Below are positions 7,333 through 17,800 of a stretch of 64,000 nt of DNA, piece after piece. Under the pieces are notes generated by a model. That model had not been told where the DNA came from, made no database searches, and saw only the letters and a list, made by a program, of their open reading frames with translations. Source of the stretch: Anaerolineaceae bacterium UBA5404 (GTDB lineage Bacteria; Chloroflexota; Anaerolineae; Anaerolineales; Anaerolineaceae); contig DHNY01000003.1 in NCBI GenBank assembly GCA_002409625.1, positions 68,703 to 132,702 on the forward strand. The letters run 5' to 3'. Numbering within the stretch: the first letter of the stretch is position 1; every line of letters begins with the position of its first letter. The position numbers were made by a program, and so were the translations under genes.

Positions 7333-9156
7333 GTGGAAGCATCAGCTGAAAAAACAAACAGCTTTGATATGAAAAAAGTCCTCAAGAGCCCCAAACTGCT
7401 TAGTTTGTGGCATTTGATGAAGGGGTATCATTTCAATTATTTTGTCGCAACCGTGGCTTTGGCTATTTCGGCTTTGGCGCGGGCTGGCATTTTCCTTTAC
7501 CTGGGTCGTTTTATCGACGCCTTGCGCGAAGGTGGCATGCAAAACAAAGCCATCATCACATCCGCACTGGCATTCCTGGGTTTGATCATGCTTCAGGCGC
7601 TTTCGACTTTTGTGAGTAGCTGGATGGCGAGCTTTACTGCCGAAAACACAACCAGGCGCTTGCGCAACCACCTTTTTGATCATATTCAACGGCTCACCTA
7701 TGCCTACCACGCCGAAGCTAAAACCGGCGATTTGCTTGAACGCGCAACCTCAGATGTAGATACTCTGCGTCGATTTTTTGCCGACCAAGCAATTGGAATG
7801 GGCAGGATTATCTTCATTCTGGTGATTAACTTCACGCTCATTTATCGCATTCAACCTCGTTTGGCGTGGGTTTCGATTGCGATTGTGCCCTTGACCCTGG
7901 TTATCTCGATGTTCTTTTTCCGCAATTTGCGCAAAGCTTATGAAGGCTATCAAGAGCAGGAGGCGATCATCACAACCCACCTGCAAGAAACGCTCAGTGG
8001 GGTTCGCGTGGTCAAGGCTTTTGCCCGGCAGGATTACGAAATTCAAAAGTTTTCTGAGAACAATGCCGAAAAACTGCGCCGTGGTAAGCGTTTGATGTTG
8101 ATGCATTCTACCTTTTGGCCGGTTTCGGACATCATCTGTGGTTTGCAACATGTGCTCAGCACATATGTCGCCGCTACTTCGGTAATCGATGGCATCATCA
8201 GCCTGGGTGAGTTTGTAACCTTTGCTGGTTTGCTCAACTGGCTCATTTGGCCAATCCGCAACCTGGGGCGTTTGATTATTGACACCTCGCGGGCTTTGGT
8301 TTCCTACGGCAGAGTTGAGACGATCCTTAGCGCGACCGAAGAAGACTTATATACAGCAAAATATCAACCTGAAGGCGAGACAAAGGGTTCAATTAAATTT
8401 GAAAACGTGGGCTTTGAATACGAAAAAGACCAACCCGTGCTCCAAAACGTCTCGTTTGAGTGTAAGCCCGGAGATGTGATTGCGTTGTTGGGTTCAACCG
8501 GCAGTGGAAAAACCTCATTGGTCAACCTTTTGCCACGTTTTTATGATGTCAACAGTGGCAGAATTTTGCTGGATGGCGTAAACCTCAACGACTATTCGCG
8601 TGATTATCTGCGCTCGCAAATTGGCATTGTGGAACAGGAACCTTTCTTGTTCTCCTGCTCTATTCGTGACAATATCACCTACGGCATGCGTCGTGAAGTG
8701 AGCCAGGAAGAAGTTGAAGATGCCGCACGCGAAGCCGCTATTCATGAGGTCATTCTTGAATTCAAGGATGGCTATGACACCATGGTGGGTGAACGTGGCG
8801 TTACCCTGAGTGGTGGTCAAAAGCAAAGGGTTGCCATTGCGCGTGCCTTGCTTTTGAACCCGCGCATCCTCATCCTGGATGACTCCACCAGCTCGGTGGA
8901 CATGGAAACTGAAGTCCAGATCCGCCAAGCGCTTGACAAGCTCATGACCGATCGCACGACCTTTGTTATCGCCCACCGCATTCAAAGCATTATGAATGCT
9001 GACCAAATTCTGGTCTTTGATAAAGGTGAGGTCGTGCAGCACGGCACGCACGAAGAGCTGCTCTCGCAAGACGGCATTTACAAACAGATTTTTGACATTC
9101 AAACGCGAATCGAAAGCGCGTTGCAAGAGGAAATTGACAGTGTCACAACATTATGA
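7333..9156 (+). CDS. ABC exporter half-transporter with degenerate catalytic site (subunit 1)
   Basis: 607 residues: six-helix ABC transporter type-1 membrane domain (about 35-320), then a nucleotide-binding domain with Walker A GSTGSGKTS, Q-loop IVEQEPFLFS, a canonical LSGGQKQR signature and Walker B ILILDDSTSSVD. The catalytic Glu after Walker B is Asp, as in the degenerate site of heterodimeric exporters (TM287/288, BmrCD type). The switch His is in IAHRIQS. It pairs with the next gene, whose start overlaps this end by 17 nt. The GTG start is supported by the upstream GGAG. Substrate unknown; lipids, drugs or peptides are usual for this class. Confidence 0.92.
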   Translation: MEASAEKTNSFDMKKVLKSPKLLSLWHLMKGYHFNYFVATVALAISALARAGIFLYLGRFIDALREGGMQNKAIITSALAFLGLIMLQALSTFVSSWMASFTAENTTRRLRNHLFDHIQRLTYAYHAEAKTGDLLERATSDVDTLRRFFADQAIGMGRIIFILVINFTLIYRIQPRLAWVSIAIVPLTLVISMFFFRNLRKAYEGYQEQEAIITTHLQETLSGVRVVKAFARQDYEIQKFSENNAEKLRRGKRLMLMHSTFWPVSDIICGLQHVLSTYVAATSVIDGIISLGEFVTFAGLLNWLIWPIRNLGRLIIDTSRALVSYGRVETILSATEEDLYTAKYQPEGETKGSIKFENVGFEYEKDQPVLQNVSFECKPGDVIALLGSTGSGKTSLVNLLPRFYDVNSGRILLDGVNLNDYSRDYLRSQIGIVEQEPFLFSCSIRDNITYGMRREVSQEEVEDAAREAAIHEVILEFKDGYDTMVGERGVTLSGGQKQRVAIARALLLNPRILILDDSTSSVDMETEVQIRQALDKLMTDRTTFVIAHRIQSIMNADQILVFDKGEVVQHGTHEELLSQDGIYKQIFDIQTRIESALQEEIDSVTTL

Positions 9157-10978
9157 CGAAAACGAATTAGATGATGAAGTCCACATCACCACAGGCGTGA
9201 TGAAGCGGCTCTTTTCAGTGCTCAAACCGCACTGGAAAGCTTTGCTATTGGGCATGACCGGCGTGATTTCGGTATCACTGCTGGACTCCTACTTTAACAT
9301 CATCAGTAAAAACATTATCGACCAAGGCATCCTCATGGGAGACAAGAGCGCGCTTTTACGCCTCTTAGGACTCTACATGGGCATTTTAGCGCTTTCGTGT
9401 ATTGGGTTCTTCATCTTCATTTATAGCACCAGCATCATGGGCGAAAAACTGCGCTATGAACTGCGCATGAAGATCTTTAGACACCTGCAAAAGCTCTCCT
9501 TGAGCTATTTCAGCAAAACACCCTTGGGTTGGATTATGTCGCGGGTCACTTCCGATACCGAACGCATGGGCGAGCTGCTCAGCTGGGGCATTGTGGACAT
9601 TTCGTGGGCGACCACCAACATCATTTTCGCAATGATCTTTATGTTTACAATTAATGCCAAGCTGGCGCTGATTGTGCTTTTGAGCCTGCCAGTGATGATC
9701 TTTGCCGCCTTCAAGTTTAGGGTCAAGATTTATCACCACTATCGGCTTTCGCGCAAGGCAAACTCCAGAATGACCGCCTCGCTAAACGAAAACATTACCG
9801 GTGTGCGGGTGGTCAAGGCGCTGCGTCGTGAAGACCGCAACCTGGGCGATTTTAAGGTGCTTTCTAACAACATGTACACCAGCAGTTATCGCGCGGCATT
9901 CCTCAGCGCCATCTTCCTGCCCACCATCCAAACGATTTCCGCGCTTTCATTAGCGATTGTGATGTGGCGTGGCGGCGTAATGATTAGCAGCCCGGTGATT
10001 GGCGAGTTAACCGTGGGTGGTTTGCAAGCCTTTATCGCTTACATCATGATGATTTTGTGGCCAATTCAGGACATGGCGCGCGTTTATGCCGAGATGCAAA
10101 ACGCGGTGGCAAGCTCTGAACGGGTGTTTAGCCTTTTGGAAACCAAACCCGCAATTCAGGACGCTGAGAACACCTTACCCGTCGATTCTTTGGTTGGTGA
10201 GGTGGTTTTTGACAATGTTAGCTTCCATTATGAACATGGCGAACCAGTCATCCAAAACCTGAGCTTCAACATTCCGGCAGGGCATAACATTGCCTTGGTG
10301 GGACCCACCGGCGGTGGCAAAACGACCATCGTCAACCTTTTGTGTCGTTTTTATGAGCCAACGGAGGGAAGCATCTCCATAGCCGGGCACAACTACCTGG
10401 ATTACGCCCAACATGACATTCAGTCGCGTGTGGGCGTGGTGCTGCAAACGCCGCATCTTTTCTCGGGCACGGTGCGTGAGAACCTGCGCTATGGGCGGCT
10501 TTCGGCAACGGATGCTGAGATTGAAGAAGTGGCAAAACTGGCTGGCGCGCATGACTTTATCGTTAAGTTTGAAAACGGCTATGAGCAGAACGTTGGCGAA
10601 GGTGGCAACTTGCTTTCTGTGGGTCAAAAGCAGCTCATCAGCATTGCCCGTGCTTTGTTGGCGCAACCCGACTTTTTTGTGATGGATGAAGCCACCAGCT
10701 CGGTGGACACGATTACCGAGGCTTTAATTCAAAAAGGCATGCACCAGCTGATGGAAGGGCGCACCAGTTTTATTATTGCGCATAGGCTTTCAACGATTCG
10801 TAGTGCCGACCAAATTTTTGTAATCGACCGCGGGCAGATTGCCGAACGTGGCAGCCACGAGGAGCTCATGCGCCTCAAAGGGCAGTACTATAAGCTCTAC
10901 ACCCAACAGTTTAGGCATGACCTTGAAAGCAAGTACGATGTCTTTCGTGAGGGCGCACCCCAAGCCAGCGGAGCGTAA
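9140..10978 (+). CDS. ABC exporter half-transporter, catalytic partner (subunit 2)
   Basis: 612 residues: six-helix type-1 transmembrane domain, then an NBD with Walker A GPTGGGKTT, Walker B FFVMDEATSSVD with the catalytic Glu present, and switch His in IAHRLST. Its signature is altered to LSVGQKQ. In heterodimeric exporters the altered signature faces the partner's degenerate Walker B, so one ATP site is inactive and one active, which fits the pair. I chose the GTG at 9140, preceded by AAGAGG at 9-nt spacing; the longer upstream frame would overlap subunit 1 by about 160 nt. It is last in a two-gene operon, followed by a strong terminator. Confidence 0.92.
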   Translation: MSQHYDENELDDEVHITTGVMKRLFSVLKPHWKALLLGMTGVISVSLLDSYFNIISKNIIDQGILMGDKSALLRLLGLYMGILALSCIGFFIFIYSTSIMGEKLRYELRMKIFRHLQKLSLSYFSKTPLGWIMSRVTSDTERMGELLSWGIVDISWATTNIIFAMIFMFTINAKLALIVLLSLPVMIFAAFKFRVKIYHHYRLSRKANSRMTASLNENITGVRVVKALRREDRNLGDFKVLSNNMYTSSYRAAFLSAIFLPTIQTISALSLAIVMWRGGVMISSPVIGELTVGGLQAFIAYIMMILWPIQDMARVYAEMQNAVASSERVFSLLETKPAIQDAENTLPVDSLVGEVVFDNVSFHYEHGEPVIQNLSFNIPAGHNIALVGPTGGGKTTIVNLLCRFYEPTEGSISIAGHNYLDYAQHDIQSRVGVVLQTPHLFSGTVRENLRYGRLSATDAEIEEVAKLAGAHDFIVKFENGYEQNVGEGGNLLSVGQKQLISIARALLAQPDFFVMDEATSSVDTITEALIQKGMHQLMEGRTSFIIAHRLSTIRSADQIFVIDRGQIAERGSHEELMRLKGQYYKLYTQQFRHDLESKYDVFREGAPQASGA

Positions 10979-11014
10979 AAGCTCATAGCAGATAGGCTTA
11001 TTACATATAGTAGA

Positions 11015-11041
11015 AGTGTCTGGAAATCCAGGCACTTTTTT
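11015..11041 (+). terminator. Intrinsic terminator of the ABC exporter operon
   Basis: Stem AGTGTCTGG / CCAGGCACT (11015-11023 with 11028-11036, one G.T pair), AAAT loop, then a run of seven T ending at 11041. Confidence 0.88.
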
Positions 11042-11600
11042 GTCAAGCGCTTTGTCAACGGACAGGCAGGTCTTAGGGTCGGGCATAAGCAGTGTGGCTA
11101 TGGTGCAAAATGGGCTTATCAATCAATAGTCATTGCTCCAGGACGAAAAAAAGGGCTTAAAATCGAAAAATGTGATAAATGTCATGCTAATCGCCTCTTT
11201 TCAAAAAAAGAGAAACGGTTACAATGGCATGTAATAGCAAATTAACGCTATTGTGGGAAATAGATAACGCAGGGGCGCATTTTTCTTGTCAAACCCATTC
11301 TAAGTAACCCTGTTGGAAACATAATGATTATTCCCAGCAATGTCTTCCTCATTAACCGCTTGTTTGTACCTTACCATGTCAATAAGTCATAGAAAGGGCG
11401 CTCAAACCACGACCCATAAAGACCTCATTTAGACTTGATTTTATTTTTCTTCCTTATCATTCATTTTTCAACTCAGTAAATCAAAAAAAAGTCTTACAAA
11501 ACTAAAAATGTGGGTGCTAAAGGGGATTAGATAAGGCAATGGATTGTTCACACATCAACCAATTCGTCGGGGAGCTCTCTACACATTGACCTTTGACAGC
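11042..11600. other. AT-rich intergenic stretch without a recognised gene
   Basis: Between the exporter terminator and the promoter of the giant protein I see no gene with a start codon and SD. The reading frame of exporter subunit 2 happens to stay open after its stop until TAA at 11243-11245. Its translation contains two Cys-x2-Cys-like spots (KQCGYG, EKCDKCHAN) and a basic tail, which could be a decayed fragment, but there is no start codon. The remainder is AT-rich with poly-A/T tracts and no clear repeats. Confidence 0.5.
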
Positions 11601-11628
11601 TTGAAACACAGATTTGGATGAGTATAAT
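11601..11628 (+). promoter_or_regulatory. Promoter of the giant surface-protein gene
   Basis: -35 TTGAAA (11601-11606), 16-nt spacer, perfect -10 TATAAT (11623-11628). It implies transcription from about 11635 and a 5' leader of about 260 nt before the ATG at 11899. Confidence 0.7.
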
Positions 11629-11634
11629 GTTTGA

Positions 11635-11898
11635 TGTTTTTAGAAAAAGTAGCAAATCCAGAAGGGAAAATGATTGAATTTGCAAACAGCTAAATTCGCT
11701 TGCTTCCTGGAACCAGGGAAAAAGCACCCAACCGAGCCGCCTGACGCATCGACATTAAAAGCCAGGCAAGGCAAACATAAACCAAGCAATTCAACCGCCA
11801 GGGATGGGGGCGGTTTTGTATTTAAGATTCCTTTTAACCAATACACAAAACGATTGAGACCTTTTCAATACCTTTCACAGCTATGGAGGAGAACAACC
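11635..11898 (+). promoter_or_regulatory. Long 5' leader with terminator-like hairpin
   Basis: The predicted leader holds an imperfect hairpin around CCTGG-aa-CCAGG (11706-11717) and a stable stem AACCGCC / GGCGGTT (11793-11799 with 11809-11815, 9-nt loop) followed by a short T-rich tract (TTGTATTT). A strong SD GGAGGA lies 8 nt before the ATG at 11899. The hairpin may act as an attenuator or leader-RNA platform. I could not match the upstream part to a c-di-GMP or other known riboswitch. Confidence 0.45.
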
Positions 11899-14800
11899 AT
11901 GCACCATCAACGTAAATCATTCTTTGGAATACTCGCCGTTCTTTTGGTGAGTCTTTTGGCATTTGGCTTAGTTAGTCAAGCCAGTGCTGCAAAGCCCGAC
12001 TTTGTGGATCTTACACAGCGGGCTTCAACCGTTCCGGACAGCGGCACGGTCAAATTACCTACTGAAGCAGAGCTTCAAGCTGCGGGAGGTGAGATATTAG
12101 CCGACTATGACTGGTATGTGGCGACGAATGGAGATGATACCAATGATGGCAGCCAGGCTTCACCATTTAAAACCATTCAAAAGGCGATTAATAGCTCAAC
12201 GGCAGGGCAAAAGATCTTTGTCTCGAATGGTATCTATAATGAGAAGCTGGTTATAACCCATGGACTAACAATAACTGGTCAAAATAAGACTAGCGTAGAA
12301 ATCAACACCAATAGTTTGATGGATTATGGCATTGATGCCAATGGCAACTTTACCACATATTTCTCAAACTTTACACTTTATGGACCAGGTAATGGCATTG
12401 GTTACGGCTTCAAAATTGCCGGTGACGCTGCAGAAACCACCATTGAAAATGTAGTGGTAAAAGACTACCATCGCAGTGGTATTGACCTTAATGGTCTCAA
12501 CAAAGCGACTTTGAAAGATATTACCGTCTTGAATAACGGTGGTGTCGGTTTAGCGCTCACCAATACCAGCAATGTAACGGTTGAAAATATTACAACCAAT
12601 GGTAACGAATGGGGCGGCATTGCCGTTTATACCGATAGCACAGTTTTTACCCAAGGCGCGGATAACATCAGCATCACTGGCACAAACAGCTATGCTGAAA
12701 CGCCGGGCTTCTATACTGAAATTGATCCGGCTCATCCAGTTACCAACCTCAATGTTCCCGATTTTGCCTATACCGTTGAAAACCAGACGGATAAGGCAAA
12801 TTACACTTTCTTTATGCCTAATCTAGAAACAGCCAAAGCTATGGCGCTTGGCACAACGACACCCAAAAAGTCTGTTATTCGCCAAATTGCCAGCGGTGAT
12901 TGGTATGTTGAGCCGGGCATGAGCATCAAAGCTGCTGTTGAAGCTGCTGAATCAGGTGACACTATTAATGTCGCCGCGGGCACCTATAACGAAGACTATC
13001 AGATTGTTGTTGATAAAAACCTGACCATCATTGGTGCAGGTGCTGCCACAACCATCGTTAAACCTACCCAAAATACGGGAAGTAGCGCTGATGCTCGCGG
13101 ATGGTGGCTTGTACCAGCGGGACACACCTTTAATCTTTCTAAGTTGACCTTGGATGGCGAGGGTTTTAATATCTCTAATGCCATTCGCTCTTACAGCGAA
13201 ACCACCATTACGGATAGTGTCTTCAAAAACATCAGCCACCCTGGTTATGCTGGTATTGCTGTCGTTGTTTACGATGCCAATGGCACGATCAAAAACAACA
13301 GCTTCTCGGGCATCGGGCGCATTGGCGTTGCTGTTTATGGCGCGCAAATGACCGCTGGTGTCATTGAGAACAATACCTTTACCGGTAAAGGTGTTGGCGA
13401 CTGGGTGGAATATGGCGTTCAGCTTGAAGCAGGTGCCACAGCCACCGTTCAGAAAAATACCTTCAGCAATTATAAAGGTATCGCTTCTTCTGACGGATCG
13501 AACTCCGCAGGTATCTTAGCCTCATCTTACTTTGCTCCAAACGGCACCAATGCGACAATCACTGGTAATACCATTACGGATAGTACGAATGGTGTCTTTT
13601 TAGGTTTTAATAATGAGGACAATACCAATGCCTCAGTTTCTGGTAATACAATTTCTGTTGATAATGCTTATATCTATGCGAGCAATCCACAAAGCACCTC
13701 GATTACGATAGGTGAGAACACTCTTGGAAATGTGGTTCGCTTAGAGGGTAATCCCTATGCATTGTTTACAACCATCCAAGCAGCGGTTGACGCTGCCGAG
13801 GCTGGTGATACTGTGCTTGTTGGTGCCGGTACTTATGCCGAACAGGTGGTCATTGATAAAGCTTTGACTCTGCAAGGTCCCAACGCGGATAAGCTTGGTT
13901 TCGCTGCGGATCGCGTTGAAGAAGCGATTATTACTTTCCCAGCTAATTTAAGCAGTGACCAAGACTTGGTTAATATCAGCGCTGCTGGCGTTGTTTTTAA
14001 TGGTTTTACGCTTGACGGCAAGGCTCTTCCTGCTGAACACTTAAGTGAAGGTGTCTACAGCGAAGCCAGCAATGTGACCATAAGCCACAACATTGTGAAA
14101 AACTTCACAAAGATTGGTATTCGCTCTGGTGCCGCTTATGGGGGACCCTTTCACGAAAATGTTGTCGTCAAAAACAATAAAGTTTTTAGCGATGAAGCTG
14201 CATACGCTTATACTTACTCTGGTGTTTATTTGCAGGGCACGCAGGGCACTGTTGATTCAAACGTAATCACCAATGCCAACCGTGGTTTGCAGATCCAGCC
14301 TTATACCAGCCAAAGTGTTACCAAGGGTGTGGTGAGCAACAACACTATTTCTGCTTATCGCACGGGTATTTATTACAACTACTCCGAAAATACCACACAG
14401 GTATGGAATTTTACTGATAATGTCTTGAATGCTATTCCCGCTCCATCGGGCGTTACACCCGAAGCCTGGGAAGGTATTTTAACTCAAACTTATAACGGTG
14501 GTACACCTAATTTCACGGGTAACACGGTTAACCCTGCTGGTGCAACTTCACCTAATGTTTATTACTATCGCGAAATTAATGTCACCGGCGAGCCAGTTGA
14601 TCTTGATGCGTTGATTGAACATAACACGCTCGGTAGTGGTATGGTTCGACTTAGAAATGCGGAACAAGTAATTTTAAGAGACCTGTTTGCAAGCATTCAG
14701 ATTGCTTTGAACAATGCCCAGGATGGACAAGCGGTTATGGTTTACCCTGGTACATATCTTGAAAATGTTGATTCTGGTAATCGTATCTTGAAGAATATCT

Positions 14801-17800
14801 CTGTCATTGGTGTTCCAGCAACTGATGATAGCTTGCCTGTCATACGAGGTTCTCTAAAACTTGGCGCACCACGAACCGTTGGTGGTGATTATGCCCAAAA
14901 GAATACAGCAGTTGAAAACCTGCGTATTGAAGCTGATATCAATGTCACTAATCTCCTCGACACGACAAGACATGCTCTATGGGTAGAAAACTTTGAAGGT
15001 GCCCAATTACGTAATCTCCAGTTGATCGGTACTGGCGAGGAAATGTTCGAAATCCAATATGGCTTAAGTCTTGGTGGACGTTCTAAAGACTACACACTTG
15101 AAAATGTGACCATTGAAAACTTCCTTTTGGGTGTTTATGGCCGTGCTTTGAATATGCAAGTTGTTGAATCACAGATTTCACACATCGAAGCGGGTATCAA
15201 CATCATGGGAGGTGGAAATCTTTCTATAGTTGATTCCCAAATTGTGACCGAAGTAAAGACTGGTGCAAAAGATCTTTATGCGGTTCGTTTTGGAGAAGGA
15301 AATGTCACTGGTACGCCAGGAGTATTGGACTTTAGTGTTTCCAGGTCAACTCTTTCGTTGAACAACCCAGACAACATAGTTCCGGATGAAGGCAAGTACA
15401 TGCGGTCCATCGTCCTGAGAGGCAATGCTGGCGGCATCATGAATGTTACTCAAAGCAACATTCCTCAGGGTATTTTGAACATTGCATCTGTCCCGGTTGA
15501 AGCATCGGCGAACTATTGGGGACACGCTGAGACACCGGTTGAGGAAATAGACCATGTTGGTTTGGTCAATTTCTGTGGTTGGTTGGATGCCCCAGCTCCT
15601 GGTGGCACGCTAACCGGCAACATGGTAAAAAACACCAACACGGGCACGCTTTACTGTAGCTTGGGTGAAGCTGTGGCTGGAGCTACTGCCGGTGACACCT
15701 TGCAACTGCTGGGTGATGTTGTTGAGCCACAGCCTCTTGAAATTACCAAGAGCCTGACCATTGACACCAATGGTAAGACACTTTCGAATATTATCGCAAA
15801 TCAAGGTGATAAATTCATTCGTGTGAAGAATTCTGCTGAAGTCACCATTACTGGAAGCGGTCTCATTAAAACCAGTGGCGCAGAAGACCCAAATGACGCC
15901 AATGCTGAAAAGAAGGGTTACGCCGTCAGAGTTGAAGGGGGAGCCAAGGTCACACTTGATGGCGCAACTCTATATGGCGGTTACTTTGCCGTAGAGGTCG
16001 TTGGTGACAACACCGCTGATCAAATCAGCGAATTTACTATGAATAGTGGTACCGTAAACAGAGGCGTTTTTGTCAGGCAGAAAGGTGCCACTGTTACCAT
16101 TAACGATGGCACGATTAACAATGCCGGAGGATTGTTTGCGCCTATTCAAGGCCATGGAAGCGCAGGACAGGGAGGAACGACCATTACAATCAACGGTGGT
16201 ACCCTGAATTGGGAAGGCGGTATTGGCATTTATCATCCCCAGGACGGTGTTCTTAACATCCATGGTGGGGTGATTAATGGCCATGATGGTATTGAAATGA
16301 AAGCCGGCACGCTGAACATGACCGGCGGCACGGTGAACGCGAACGGTCCGTTGGAGGATGATCCACCATCTACCGGAAGCAGTTCAACGGAAACAGGTGA
16401 TGCCATTTATGTAGCGGTGATTGATGCCTACACCGGCGAGATCCACATCAACATTACGGGTGGCACGCTGAACAGTACCAATAACTACTCTGTGCGTGTG
16501 AAGAGGTTTGGCGATGAAAACAAGCTCAAGTCGCTTGTGGTCCATAACACCAATGTTAACAATAAGATTTCCAATAGCACCTCGGTGATGCTGGATGCTT
16601 CTGCCAACTGGTGGGGCACAGCAGACGGACCAGAAGGGCAATACACGGGTCTCGTAAAATACTGCGGTCATTACGATGCCCCCATACCTGATGGAAACTT
16701 GGTTTATGGCAGCAGAGTTAAAAACGAGACGACCTCGGCGCTCTATTGTAGTATTCAGGAAGCTGTTGATACCGCCACGGCTGGTGATACACTGACCTTA
16801 GAAGCCGGCACCTTTGCGGAACAGGTGGTCATTAATAAAGCTTTGACCCTGCAAGGTCCCAACGCCGATAAGTATGGTTTTGCTGAGGATCGCGTTGAAG
16901 AAGCGGTTATTACTTACCCTGAGGACATTGTTTGGGAGCACTCTGATGAACTGGCTAACCTGGTCAAAGTGGCTGCTGATGGTGTAACCATCAAGGGTAT
17001 CAAGATGGTGGAAACGCCATTGGCCCGAAGCCATCACTCCAGTTTAATCTTTACCTGGAGCGCGAATGACCTGGTGGTTCAGAACAACGTGCTCTTAGGA
17101 ACGACTATCCCGGTGTACCGTAGTGCTGCAGACCCGGTCAAACTAGACAACAGTGGTTGGCTGATTGAAGGCAACTTAATCGATGGTTTAACAAATGTCA
17201 ACAGTCGATATGGTCGCGGTGTGTATATATGGAAAACAAGAGCTGATGTCGTCAACAACCGTATTGTTAATACAAATGTTGGCGTCCAAATCCTGCCCAA
17301 TGGATTGAATGGTGGAGGAACCGTCAAAGAAAATGTGATTATGGCTGGTTCCCAAGGCTTGTATCATAACAATGCAGACAAAGGCGCAGGAGATTGGAGT
17401 TTTGTAGGCAATACAATTTCCATGGCACCAAACACGAGAGAAGCACAAGATGTTTATGGACCTTATAATGACACGCATTCAAAAGTTCTATTCCGTCTCA
17501 TTGATATTATCAATTTAGGCGGGTCGGGAACTGGGGTTACACCTAAGGTTAGCTTCTTGCAAAACAATTTTGATGGAAGTACTGTTGCTAATTCTGAAAA
17601 TCATGTGGAAAAAAGCGTTGGTATCTACTTGCGGGGTACTGTAGCAGCTGATGCTTCGATCACAATACATGAGAATGCTTTTGTGAATATAGAAGCAGAG
17701 AATGGTTTGTTGAGGGATGGCACTAACGCTGTCGCCAATGTGGATGCTTCTGGTAACTGGTGGGGTAGTAATGACTACGCAACTGTTAAGGGCTTGTTCT

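Noticed and set aside
11635..11815. c-di-GMP-I riboswitch before the giant surface-protein gene
   Set aside because: GGCAAAC occurs, but the paired GEMM core with ACGCAAAGCC and the tetraloop/receptor arms are not found.
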